A stretch of DNA of 24,434 nucleotides, taken from the NCBI GenBank assembly GCA_031549925.1, contig JAVBPA010000060.1:1-24434 (forward strand). The letters are read 5' to 3'. Position 1 is the first letter of the stretch. Every line of letters begins with the position of its first letter. The stretch is from JAVBPA01 sp031549925. GTDB taxonomy: Bacteria; Bacillota; Clostridia; Oscillospirales; CAG-272. A program made the translations under genes and the position numbers. This document shows, one piece after another, positions 8,032-15,482 of the stretch. The notes beneath the pieces are model-generated. The model was not told the DNA's origin. It saw nothing but the letters and a program-made list of their open reading frames with translations, and ran no database searches.

Positions 8032-9527
8032 AACAAAATTTATTGTTTTCATGCGGAGAGAGTGATATAATTCCAAATGAATCGATGGCTTCAGATTTTC
8101 AACTCGAAAAAATATTTTCGGGAATATGTCCCGATTTGATAAAACGCAGGCAGTTTATAGATATTTTAACATCAATACTAAAAAACAAAGAAGATATAGA
8201 ATACAGAGCGAAAATATTGCGGGATTTTATTGGCAATCCTAATTTATTTCAAGGTTTAAAAGAACATTTTATACGCTTTGATAAAATAAAAAACGAACAG
8301 CAAAACTCCAGAAAAAAAATATTTTCGATATCCAGAAATTCGGATTCGGATTCAGAATTTTCATCTTCCGGAGAAATTATAAAAATAAGCGCTTATGCGT
8401 GCCGTAATATATTGGAAACTTTGAAAACTATAGGTGAACTCCTGGTGATATACCGTGTGCAGTCAAGCGGATTGAAAAACATGCTGCAGCGTATTAATAC
8501 GATGACTAACGGCAATGATTTCAATTCTCTTGTAAATATTTGCGTTTCTTTCGAAAATTTTGATGATAACGCAGATGAAAGCGAATTAGGTTTTGATACT
8601 TTTGAAGTTTTTATAAAATTGAATGAAGCTTCACGTATTGAAGAATACAGTCTTGATACTATGGAAAAAGAAAAAATCATTTCTCCTCCCCAAAATACAA
8701 TTATGAAATTATTCGCCCCAAAAGCGAAAATGATTCCTGAACAGGTAGGATTAACACTGGCGGATCCTTTTAATAAATTAAAAAATGCGCTGCTTGGGGG
8801 AGCTTTCAGTAAAATATCGGATTTATTTCAATCTGTTTCGAAAAGTGTATTAAACGAATTTGACGGAATATTAAATCAATTAAATTTTTACGAATGTTCT
8901 ATTGAATACGAAAAAAAATTGAAAAAAATCGGTCTTCCGGTAATTTTTCCGGATATAAACGAAGAGGGTATAATTCAAATAAAGGAATTATACGATCCGC
9001 TTTTGTCCTTTTCAGACAGCGGCAATAATGTAGTACCGAATGATGTTGATATTGATGATTCAGGCTGCGGTATATTAATACGCGGGAGCAACAACAGCGG
9101 AAAAACGGTTTTTTTGCGTTCGGTCGGAACCGCTCATTTGTTTGCTTATGCGGGACTTCCCATACCGGCAGAAAAGGCAAATATACCTATACGGGAAGAA
9201 ATATATACTCTGTATGCTTCGGCTGAAAAAGGATTTGAAGCAGGAAATGAAGACGGAAGATTTGAACAGGAAGTCCGCGAAGTTGCGAAAATGCTCGAAC
9301 AAATTAAACCGAATTCACTAGTTATGATGAATGAAATATTTCAAACGACAGCTTATGACGAAGGAACGGACGGGCTTTTTCACATATTAAATTATATGAC
9401 AGCAAAAAATATTAAATGGATATTGGTTACACATTTGCATAAATTGTTCGATTTATTCGGAGATAGGGTAACGGCATTAAAAACATCGGAAAATAATAAC
9501 GAAAAATATAAAATGGTGCGTATTTAA
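8028..9527 (+). CDS. MutS-like ATPase B (no mismatch-binding domain)
   Basis: A 499-residue protein, clearly distinct from its neighbour but of the same design: about 340 mostly helical residues, then a MutS-type ATPase. Walker A is GSNNSGKT (353-360). Walker B is VMMNE (432-436), again with Asn435 in place of Asp. A THLHKLFDLF segment follows. No mismatch-recognition domain is present. The start is a TTG at 8028 with CGAGG seven bases upstream. It overlaps the stop of the first ATPase by four bases, which favours coupled translation in equal amounts. This supports, but does not prove, a heterodimer. The next gene starts two bases after its stop. Confidence 0.82.
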   Translation: MKQNLLFSCGESDIIPNESMASDFQLEKIFSGICPDLIKRRQFIDILTSILKNKEDIEYRAKILRDFIGNPNLFQGLKEHFIRFDKIKNEQQNSRKKIFSISRNSDSDSEFSSSGEIIKISAYACRNILETLKTIGELLVIYRVQSSGLKNMLQRINTMTNGNDFNSLVNICVSFENFDDNADESELGFDTFEVFIKLNEASRIEEYSLDTMEKEKIISPPQNTIMKLFAPKAKMIPEQVGLTLADPFNKLKNALLGGAFSKISDLFQSVSKSVLNEFDGILNQLNFYECSIEYEKKLKKIGLPVIFPDINEEGIIQIKELYDPLLSFSDSGNNVVPNDVDIDDSGCGILIRGSNNSGKTVFLRSVGTAHLFAYAGLPIPAEKANIPIREEIYTLYASAEKGFEAGNEDGRFEQEVREVAKMLEQIKPNSLVMMNEIFQTTAYDEGTDGLFHILNYMTAKNIKWILVTHLHKLFDLFGDRVTALKTSENNNEKYKMVRI

Positions 9528-9529
9528 AA

Positions 9530-10543
9530 ATGACTGAAATAAACGATATTAAAATGGAATTTGATAAAACAGTAAAAACCTTGTACGATTTTTGCGATTA
9601 TTCCGCAGTCCGTTACAAAATCTTATTTTCATTGTTCGGTTATCCGTATAATCATCCGGCTCTTGAGGAAATACGCCCGGATTATATGTCGAGCGATATA
9701 GTAAAACAACTTTATTCCGAACAAGGAATACATGGAAATTGGGGTAAATTCAGATCAAAAGATTATTCGGCTAAAACGGTTTTCCCTACAACTTCCGTTG
9801 CAATAAACAGATGCTTGTACATAGGTTTAACATTATCCGACGGAGATATATTATTAAATGCTATGAATTTTTTGGAAGATTTTTATTATGGGAAATCGGA
9901 AGAAAAATATCACAATTCAAACGAACGCGATATTCCGTGGCAGAGAGCGGATGTATGCGAGCTTATCGAATCGATACAACCCTACAGTAATATTTGTGAT
10001 GATTGTTTTAACGATTGGCTTTACATAGCAGAATCAGCATTCTATAAAGGGGAATATTCGTACGAGAGAGAAGCTAGGGCACAGCACGAAGTTTTCGGTA
10101 CTCGTGAAGATAGATTGGTACCTCTGAGGAACAGTTTACTTTTAAAACGCAGGGAAGAATTAACTTCCGGTCTTGAAGAAGCTATGCTTAGGCATTATGG
10201 CGCACATGTTTTTGAAAACGGACATTTTTGGAATAATTGTCCGAAAAATCTTCCGGATATATTTAAAAACAACAAAATGAGAAGATGGATGTTTTCTTTT
10301 AATTATATAAATATGTTCCGTAATTCTTCGGTGTTTTTAAAAGATTCCGTAGAATGGTTATTTGAACAAAAAGACAAATCAGGCCTTTGGGATTGGGGAA
10401 CTCAAACGAAGGATCCCTGGGGATATTTTGGTTATTTTTCGTTGAATAAAAACTATACTCATAACAGAATTGTAGATTGTAATATTGAAATATTAAGTTT
10501 TATAAAAAAGTATATCGATAATAATTCAGAGATAGATAATTAA
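9530..10543 (+). CDS. Uncharacterised protein, possible alpha/alpha-toroid
   Basis: A 337-residue soluble protein that I do not recognise by name. It is rich in aromatic residues and predicted to be helical throughout. Near the C-terminus GLWDWGTQTKDPWGYFGYF recalls the repeat of the prenyltransferase/squalene-cyclase (alpha/alpha-toroid) superfamily. Earlier parts include RPDYMSSDIVKQLYSEQG, REARAQHEVFGTREDRLVPL and MLRHYGAHVFENGHFWNN. It has no signal peptide and no transmembrane helix. The start follows the previous stop by two bases with only a weak ribosome site, suggesting translational coupling to the MutS-like pair. The toroid idea rests on one motif and is tentative; no enzyme activity is claimed. 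Confidence 0.6.
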   Translation: MTEINDIKMEFDKTVKTLYDFCDYSAVRYKILFSLFGYPYNHPALEEIRPDYMSSDIVKQLYSEQGIHGNWGKFRSKDYSAKTVFPTTSVAINRCLYIGLTLSDGDILLNAMNFLEDFYYGKSEEKYHNSNERDIPWQRADVCELIESIQPYSNICDDCFNDWLYIAESAFYKGEYSYEREARAQHEVFGTREDRLVPLRNSLLLKRREELTSGLEEAMLRHYGAHVFENGHFWNNCPKNLPDIFKNNKMRRWMFSFNYINMFRNSSVFLKDSVEWLFEQKDKSGLWDWGTQTKDPWGYFGYFSLNKNYTHNRIVDCNIEILSFIKKYIDNNSEIDN

Positions 10544-10547
10544 TATA

Positions 10548-11351
10548 ATGATAATATCTGCTTCAAGAAGAACAGACATACCTTGCTTTTTTTCAGAATG
10601 GTTTATGGAAAAAGTAAAAGAAGGTTATGTAATGACAGTTAATCCGATGAACCGTTCTCAGACAAAAAACATATCTCTAAAACAAGATGATGTTGATTGT
10701 TTTGTTTTTTGGACAAAAGATGCTGAAAACATAATAAAATATTTACCTGTTCTCGATACAATGGGATATAAATATTATTTTCAATTTACAATAACTCCAT
10801 ATGAAAAAGATATCGAACGATATCTAAAAAATAAAATTGAAATTGAAAAAACGTTTTGTGATCTCAGTAAAAAAATCGGAAAACAAAAGGTTATATGGCG
10901 TTATGATCCTATATTTATTAATGATTATTATGATATAAAATTTCATATTTCGCAGTTTGAGAGGATGTGCGGTTTATTTTGTGAGTATACAGAACGCGTT
11001 ATCATAAGTTTTATTGACGTTTATTCTAAAAATAAAAAGCATGGTTTTTTGCCGGTAAGCGAATTTGAAATGAAAATAATAGCTCAGTCATTTTCGGAAA
11101 CAGCAAAAAAATACAATCTTTCATTAAATACATGCTGCGAAAAAATGGATTTTTCACTATATGGTATTAAAAGTGCTTCTTGTATTGATAAAAATTTAAT
11201 TGAAAACATTTTTAATTTAAAACTTGACAAAATAAAACAAGATAAAAATCAACGCCTAAGATGCGGCTGCTGCTCGAGTATTGATATCGGAACATACGGA
11301 ACATGTAAAAACGGCTGTTTATATTGTTACGGAACATCATTTAATAAATAA
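10548..11351 (+). CDS. DUF1848 family protein with C-terminal CX3CX2C motif
   Basis: A 267-residue DUF1848 protein. The N-terminus MIISASRRTDIPCFFSEW and the following FVFWTKD and YYFQFTITPYEKDIE segments are characteristic. The C-terminus carries the cysteine cluster CGCC (239-242) and then CKNGCLYC (253-260). The last has the CX3CX2C spacing that binds the 4Fe-4S cluster in radical-SAM enzymes, here at the C-terminal end instead of near the N-terminus. The substrate is unknown. It starts four bases after the previous stop and ends the operon. The fusion-free, tightly linked order with two MutS-like ATPases suggests a shared pathway on nucleic acid, but this is inference from context only. 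Confidence 0.85.
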   Translation: MIISASRRTDIPCFFSEWFMEKVKEGYVMTVNPMNRSQTKNISLKQDDVDCFVFWTKDAENIIKYLPVLDTMGYKYYFQFTITPYEKDIERYLKNKIEIEKTFCDLSKKIGKQKVIWRYDPIFINDYYDIKFHISQFERMCGLFCEYTERVIISFIDVYSKNKKHGFLPVSEFEMKIIAQSFSETAKKYNLSLNTCCEKMDFSLYGIKSASCIDKNLIENIFNLKLDKIKQDKNQRLRCGCCSSIDIGTYGTCKNGCLYCYGTSFNK

Positions 11352-11402
11352 TATTATTAATACATTTTTTATTACTATAATCGGAAATATTTACATAATT
11401 CG

Positions 11403-11431
11403 TTGAAATTAAAATAGCTATATGATATAAT
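11403..11431 (+). promoter_or_regulatory. Promoter of capE
   Basis: TTGAAA (11403-11408), a 17-base spacer and TATAAT (11426-11431) with an extended TG at 11423-11424. It predicts a leader of about 180 bases before the capE start, unusually long for this window. Confidence 0.75.
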
Positions 11432-11496
11432 GTTTTCGTTTAAACCGTATAAATTTTAAAATAACATAAAATTTTTACAAAATTAAAGATTAAAAT

Positions 11497-11541
11497 CAAA
11501 GGTTTATGAAGACACTTTCGCCTTTGAAAAAGCTAGTGTAA
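11497..11541 (+). other. Leader hairpin with possible 11-codon peptide
   Basis: Within the capE leader CAAAGG (11497-11502) can pair with CCTTTG (11521-11526). An ATG at 11506 opens a reading frame for MKTLSPLKKLV, stop at 11541, and the only ribosome-site-like bases (AAAGG) lie in the stem and too close to the ATG. It may be a cis-acting leader or chance. Confidence 0.25.
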
Positions 11542-11619
11542 TACATACTCAACGGATTTTTTGCACTCTGAAATATTTTTATTAAAAACATTTGAATACG
11601 AATTGGATGGTATTTATAA

Positions 11620-12645
11620 ATGTCATTGTTTAACAATAAAACTCTGTTGATAACAGGAGGAACAGGTTCGTTCGGACATGCTGTTCTTGATGGATTTTTG
11701 AACACGGATATAAAAGAAATCCGTATTTTTTCGCGGGACGAAAAAAAGCAGGACGATATGCGGCATGAATACAATTCCGAAAAAGTTCAATATTACATAG
11801 GAGATGTAAGAGATCTTTATTCCGTTAAAAATGCTATGTACGGAGTTGACTATGTTTTTCACGCCGCAGCTCTTAAACAAGTTCCATCCTGCGAATTTTT
11901 CCCTATTGAAGCTGTAAAAACCAATGTTTTCGGTACGGATAATGTTTTAACCGCTGCGATAGAAGAAGAAGTAAAATCTGTAATTTGTTTATCAACCGAT
12001 AAAGCTGCTTATCCTGTAAACGCAATGGGGACAAGCAAAGCAATGATGGAAAAAGTTGTAGTGGCTAAAGCACGGACTGTACCTTCAAATAAAACGAAAA
12101 TATGCTGCACACGTTATGGAAATGTCATGTGTTCCCGCGGTTCGGTTATTCCTTTGTGGATAGAACAAATAAAATCAGGGAGACCAATAACTATTACCGA
12201 ACCTAGAATGACAAGGTTTATAATGTCGTTGGAAGAAGCGGTTGATTTGGTGCTTTTCGCTTTTAATGAGGGAATATCCGGTGATATTTTAGTACAAAAA
12301 GCTCCTGCTTGTACGATGGATGTATTAGCTGAAGCAGTAACTGATATATTTCAAGCAAAAAATGAAATTAAAATAATAGGTATACGCCACGGAGAAAAAA
12401 TGTATGAAACTCTCCTGACAAATGAAGAATGTTCTCATGCATTTGATTTAGGTAATTATTATCGCGTTCCGTGCGATAACCGCAATTTGAATTATGATAA
12501 ATATTTTATTGAGGGAAATGCGGAACGCAATTTATTAACAGAATTTAGTTCTAATAATACAACACTGCTTGATGTTGAAGAAGTAAAATCCAAATTATTG
12601 TCATTAAAATATATACAAAATGAACTTTCAACTATGTTATTTTAA
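11620..12645 (+). CDS. capE: UDP-GlcNAc 4,6-dehydratase/5-epimerase
   Basis: A 341-residue extended short-chain dehydrogenase/reductase. It should convert UDP-GlcNAc to UDP-2-acetamido-2,6-dideoxy-beta-L-arabino-4-hexulose, the first step to UDP-N-acetyl-L-fucosamine for capsule or other surface polysaccharide. Visible features are the nucleotide-binding GGTGSFG (13-19), the STDK motif (125-128) and M136-x3-K140 in place of the usual YxxxK, as in inverting dehydratases of the CapE/FlaA1 group. RYGNVMCSRGSVIPLW and PRMTRFIMSLEEAV follow. The ATG has GGATGG nine bases upstream. It is the first gene of the capEFG set and is 142 bases ahead of capF, so capF may also have its own signals. CapE rather than PseB-type FlaA1 is preferred because capF and capG follow. 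Confidence 0.9.
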   Translation: MSLFNNKTLLITGGTGSFGHAVLDGFLNTDIKEIRIFSRDEKKQDDMRHEYNSEKVQYYIGDVRDLYSVKNAMYGVDYVFHAAALKQVPSCEFFPIEAVKTNVFGTDNVLTAAIEEEVKSVICLSTDKAAYPVNAMGTSKAMMEKVVVAKARTVPSNKTKICCTRYGNVMCSRGSVIPLWIEQIKSGRPITITEPRMTRFIMSLEEAVDLVLFAFNEGISGDILVQKAPACTMDVLAEAVTDIFQAKNEIKIIGIRHGEKMYETLLTNEECSHAFDLGNYYRVPCDNRNLNYDKYFIEGNAERNLLTEFSSNNTTLLDVEEVKSKLLSLKYIQNELSTMLF

Positions 12646-12745
12646 AATAAAATTTATTTAACTATTATAATTGACTTTTCAAAATAACTTTATATGTTTT
12701 ATTGTTTCTGTCGTATTAAAAAGCCATTAACATAGTCGATTTTTT

Positions 12746-12776
12746 TATTGAAATAATTTTTTGTGAAATTTCAATA
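12746..12776 (+). promoter_or_regulatory. Inverted repeat abutting the capF ribosome site
   Basis: TATTGAAAT (12746-12754) and ATTTCAATA (12768-12776) form a perfect 9-bp stem with a 13-base loop. It ends one base before the AGGAG ribosome site (12778-12782) of capF, where a hairpin or bound protein could influence translation. Confidence 0.35.
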
Positions 12777-12787
12777 CAGGAGAAAAA

Positions 12788-13933
12788 ATGATGAATATTT
12801 TAATTACCGGTTCATGCGGATTTTTAGGTAAAAATTTAATTGCCAAGCTTAATGCCATACGTGATAACAAAGATAAAACAACTGGATTGACAAACAACCT
12901 CAACATTTTTCAGTATGATATAGATACAGACCCGTCATTTTTAGATGGTTATTGCCAAGCTGCTGATTTTGTGATTCATTTGGCAGGGGTAAACCGTCCG
13001 CAAAATCCGGATGAATTTATGACAGGAAATTTCGAATTTTTATACATGTTGTTAAATTTGTTAAAAAAACATCAAAACAATTGCCCTGTAATGGTGTCCT
13101 CATCGATTCAAGCCGTTTTAAATAATCCATACGGTAAATCAAAGAAAGCCGCGGAGGATTTGCTTTTTAATTACGGTCGTGAAACCGGAGCAAAAGTGTT
13201 GGTATATCGTTTTCCTAATATATTCGGAAAATGGTGTAAACCGAATTATAATAGCGTTATAGCCACATTTTGTTTTAACATAGCAAATGGATCTCCCATT
13301 GCAATAACCGACCGCAGTGTACAATTGAATTTAGTATATATTGATGATGTTGTTGAAGAACTTATTAATGCTTTATGCGGAAACGAAACTTACGAGGATG
13401 ATTTTTGTAAAGTTTCATTAGAATATAAAATCACTTTGGGAGAAATTGTTAACCTCCTATATTCATTTAAAACGAGCCGCGAAGAACTAAGTTTACCCGA
13501 TATGTCAAATGAATTTACAAAAAAGCTTTATGCTACATATATATCATATTTACCTGTAGAGAATTTTTCATATCCATTAGAAATGAATATTGACGAACGG
13601 GGAAGCTTTACTGAAATTTTTCGTACAATGGATCGCGGGCAATTTTCGGTAAACATATCAAAACCGGGAATTATAAAAGGTAATCACTGGCACCAAACTA
13701 AAAACGAAAAGTTTTTGGTAGTCAGTGGCAGAGGTGTTATTCGTTTTCGCAAAATAGATGAAGATAAAATAATCGAATACTATGTTTCCGGTGAAAAATT
13801 TATGATAATCGATATACCTGTCGGATATACGCATAATATTGAAAATTTAGGCGATAAAGATTTGGTGACTTTTATTTGGTGCAGCGAATGTTACGATTCA
13901 AATAAACCCGACACGGTTTTTTTAGAGGTTTGA
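12788..13933 (+). CDS. capF: CapF, bifunctional reductase/C3-epimerase for UDP-FucNAc
   Basis: A 381-residue two-domain enzyme. Residues 1-260 are an SDR reductase domain with the nucleotide-binding loop GSCGFLG (8-14) and the Y115-x3-K119 pair. Residues about 265-381 are a cupin with HWHxxKNEKF (300-309, ligand candidates H300, H302, E307) and GYTHN (H349). CapF epimerises the CapE product at C3 in the cupin domain and reduces it at C4 in the SDR domain, giving UDP-2-acetamido-2,6-dideoxy-L-talose. AGGAG lies five bases before the ATG at 12788 (a second ATG follows at once). The stop is two bases before the capG start, so translation is coupled. Both catalytic signatures are intact. Confidence 0.92.
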   Translation: MMNILITGSCGFLGKNLIAKLNAIRDNKDKTTGLTNNLNIFQYDIDTDPSFLDGYCQAADFVIHLAGVNRPQNPDEFMTGNFEFLYMLLNLLKKHQNNCPVMVSSSIQAVLNNPYGKSKKAAEDLLFNYGRETGAKVLVYRFPNIFGKWCKPNYNSVIATFCFNIANGSPIAITDRSVQLNLVYIDDVVEELINALCGNETYEDDFCKVSLEYKITLGEIVNLLYSFKTSREELSLPDMSNEFTKKLYATYISYLPVENFSYPLEMNIDERGSFTEIFRTMDRGQFSVNISKPGIIKGNHWHQTKNEKFLVVSGRGVIRFRKIDEDKIIEYYVSGEKFMIIDIPVGYTHNIENLGDKDLVTFIWCSECYDSNKPDTVFLEV

Positions 13934-13935
13934 CT

Positions 13936-15075
13936 ATGTCAAAACTAAAATTAATGACTATTGTAGGCACAAGACCGGAAATCATACGTCTCGCTGCGGT
14001 CATAAAAAAATGTGATACATATTTTGAACAAATCTTGGTTCATACAGGGCAAAACTATGATTATGAATTAAATCAAATATTTTTTAATGATTTGGGTTTA
14101 CGTGCTCCGGATTTTTGTTTGGACGCAGTTGGTTCAGATTTAGGTGAAACAATCGGCAATATTATTTCCAAATCCTATAAATTAATGCAAAAACAAACCC
14201 CGGATGCTTTATTAGTTTTAGGTGATACTAATTCGTGTTTGTCTGCTATATCGGCTAAACGTCTTCATATTCCGATTTTCCATATGGAAGCCGGTAATCG
14301 TTGCTTTGATGAATGTTTGCCGGAAGAAACAAATCGCCGTATAGTAGATCATATTTCCGATGTAAACCTTTGTTATTCTGAACATGCCAGAAGATACTTA
14401 AACAGCGAAGGTACCGCGAAAGAAAGAACTTATGTTACCGGTTCACCCATGGCGGAAGTATTACAAAGCAATTTTGATAAAATTATCTCAAGTGAAATAT
14501 TGCCGAAATTGGGATTAGAGAAAAAAAAGTATATTTTGCTTTCCGCTCACCGTGAAGAAAATATCGACACAGAAGTTAATTTTTTTAATTTAATGAACGC
14601 AGTTAACGCTATGGCTGAAAAATATGACATGCCGATTTTATATTCTTGTCATCCCAGAAGCGCTAAAATTATTGAAAAGCACAATTTTAAATTTGATAAA
14701 AGAGTTATACAAAATAAACCTTTGGGGTTTCACGACTATAATAACATGCAGATTAATGCTTTTGCCGTGGTTTCTGACAGTGGAACATTACCGGAAGAAT
14801 CCAGTTTCTTTTTATCTTCCGGAAATCCTTTTCCGGCAATTTGCATACGCACTTCTACCGAACGTCCGGAAGCATTGGATAAAGGTAATTTTATTATTGC
14901 AGGAATCACAACCGAACAAGTTTTGCAAGCCGTTGACATAGCTGTGGAAATGAATAGAAATGGAGATTTTGGATTACCTGTGCAAAATTACACCGATGAA
15001 AATGTTTCCTCTAAAGTAGTAAAAATTATCCAAAGTTATACGGGGATAGTAAATAAAATAGTTTGGCGTAAATAA
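13936..15075 (+). CDS. capG: CapG, UDP-N-acetylglucosamine 2-epimerase-type enzyme
   Basis: A 379-residue non-hydrolysing UDP-sugar 2-epimerase of the WecB fold. In this setting it should perform the last step, converting UDP-N-acetyl-L-talosamine to UDP-N-acetyl-L-fucosamine. Catalytic residues of the family are in place: GDTNS (D97), HMEAG (E118), the PEETNRR acidic pair (E130/E131) and SAHREEN (H205). Start: a TTG at 13930 overlaps the end of capF, but AGAGG is seven bases ahead of the ATG at 13936, so that ATG is used. It could be a plain UDP-ManNAc-forming WecB, but capE and capF upstream favour CapG. A diverged duplicate of its last 18 codons follows directly. Confidence 0.9.
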   Translation: MSKLKLMTIVGTRPEIIRLAAVIKKCDTYFEQILVHTGQNYDYELNQIFFNDLGLRAPDFCLDAVGSDLGETIGNIISKSYKLMQKQTPDALLVLGDTNSCLSAISAKRLHIPIFHMEAGNRCFDECLPEETNRRIVDHISDVNLCYSEHARRYLNSEGTAKERTYVTGSPMAEVLQSNFDKIISSEILPKLGLEKKKYILLSAHREENIDTEVNFFNLMNAVNAMAEKYDMPILYSCHPRSAKIIEKHNFKFDKRVIQNKPLGFHDYNNMQINAFAVVSDSGTLPEESSFFLSSGNPFPAICIRTSTERPEALDKGNFIIAGITTEQVLQAVDIAVEMNRNGDFGLPVQNYTDENVSSKVVKIIQSYTGIVNKIVWRK

Positions 15076-15128
15076 AAATTATTCAAAGCTATACCGGAAT
15101 TATAAATAGAATGATTTGGATGAAATAA
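15075..15128 (+). pseudogene. Diverged duplicate of the capG 3' end
   Basis: The 54 bases 15075-15128 repeat the final 54 bases of capG (15022-15075) with 42 matches by my count, offset by 53 bases. Read in their own frame they encode KIIQSYTGIINRMIWMK and a stop, against KIIQSYTGIVNKIVWRK in capG. Five of the twelve differences are silent third-position changes and the replacements are mostly conservative, so this tail diverged as coding sequence. It is the remnant of a second, lost epimerase gene. It has no start codon or ribosome site of its own. Confidence 0.8.
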
Positions 15129-15282
15129 AAATATTAAAAATTGCGTACCAAAAATCTAAGATTTTCAAAATTGTGTATTTGCCGTATAATATTATAAACA
15201 TCTACAAATAATAATCACGCGAACCATTATTAAAAACACAAGACATACGATTATTATTTTACTGAGGAGATTTATTTATTAT

Positions 15283-15465
15283 ATGAAAGCAACAGGAATT
15301 GTTAGAAGAATAGATGATTTGGGACGCGTTGTTATTCCTAAAGAAATTCGCCGCACTATGAGAATCAGAGAAGGCGACCCATCGCAGATAACATTGACGG
15401 TCTGGGAACAATTCTACACAGCAATTCTGAAATTACATGAACGTATTGGAATAAAAAGTACATAA
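15283..15465 (+). CDS. AbrB/SpoVT-type DNA-binding protein, truncated
   Basis: A 60-residue protein. Residues 1-33 (MKATGIVRRIDDLGRVVIPK onward to REGDP) match the swapped-hairpin DNA-binding domain of AbrB/SpoVT transition-state regulators. From residue 34 the expected LEIFTDREGEVILKKY-like strand is replaced by unrelated sequence (SQITLTVWEQFY), and the protein ends early; AbrB is usually 80-95 and SpoVT about 180 residues. The GAGGAG ribosome site is about 14 bases from the ATG, unusually far. It is either a decayed gene or a short variant with a changed dimer interface. An inverted repeat TAATAAT-N10-ATTATTA (15209-15232) lies in its leader, downstream of a TATAAT (15185-15190). A strong terminator follows it. 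Confidence 0.6.
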   Translation: MKATGIVRRIDDLGRVVIPKEIRRTMRIREGDPSQITLTVWEQFYTAILKLHERIGIKST

Positions 15466-15482
15466 ATATTGATTATATAAAA

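Noticed and set aside
7596..9302. Several antisense open frames opposite the MutS-like genes
   Set aside because: They have no ribosome sites or promoters, their translations look like shadows of the coding strand, and the sense frames carry intact Walker motifs.
11623..11880. Antisense frame inside capE
   Set aside because: A shadow of an intact, clearly recognisable enzyme gene on the other strand.
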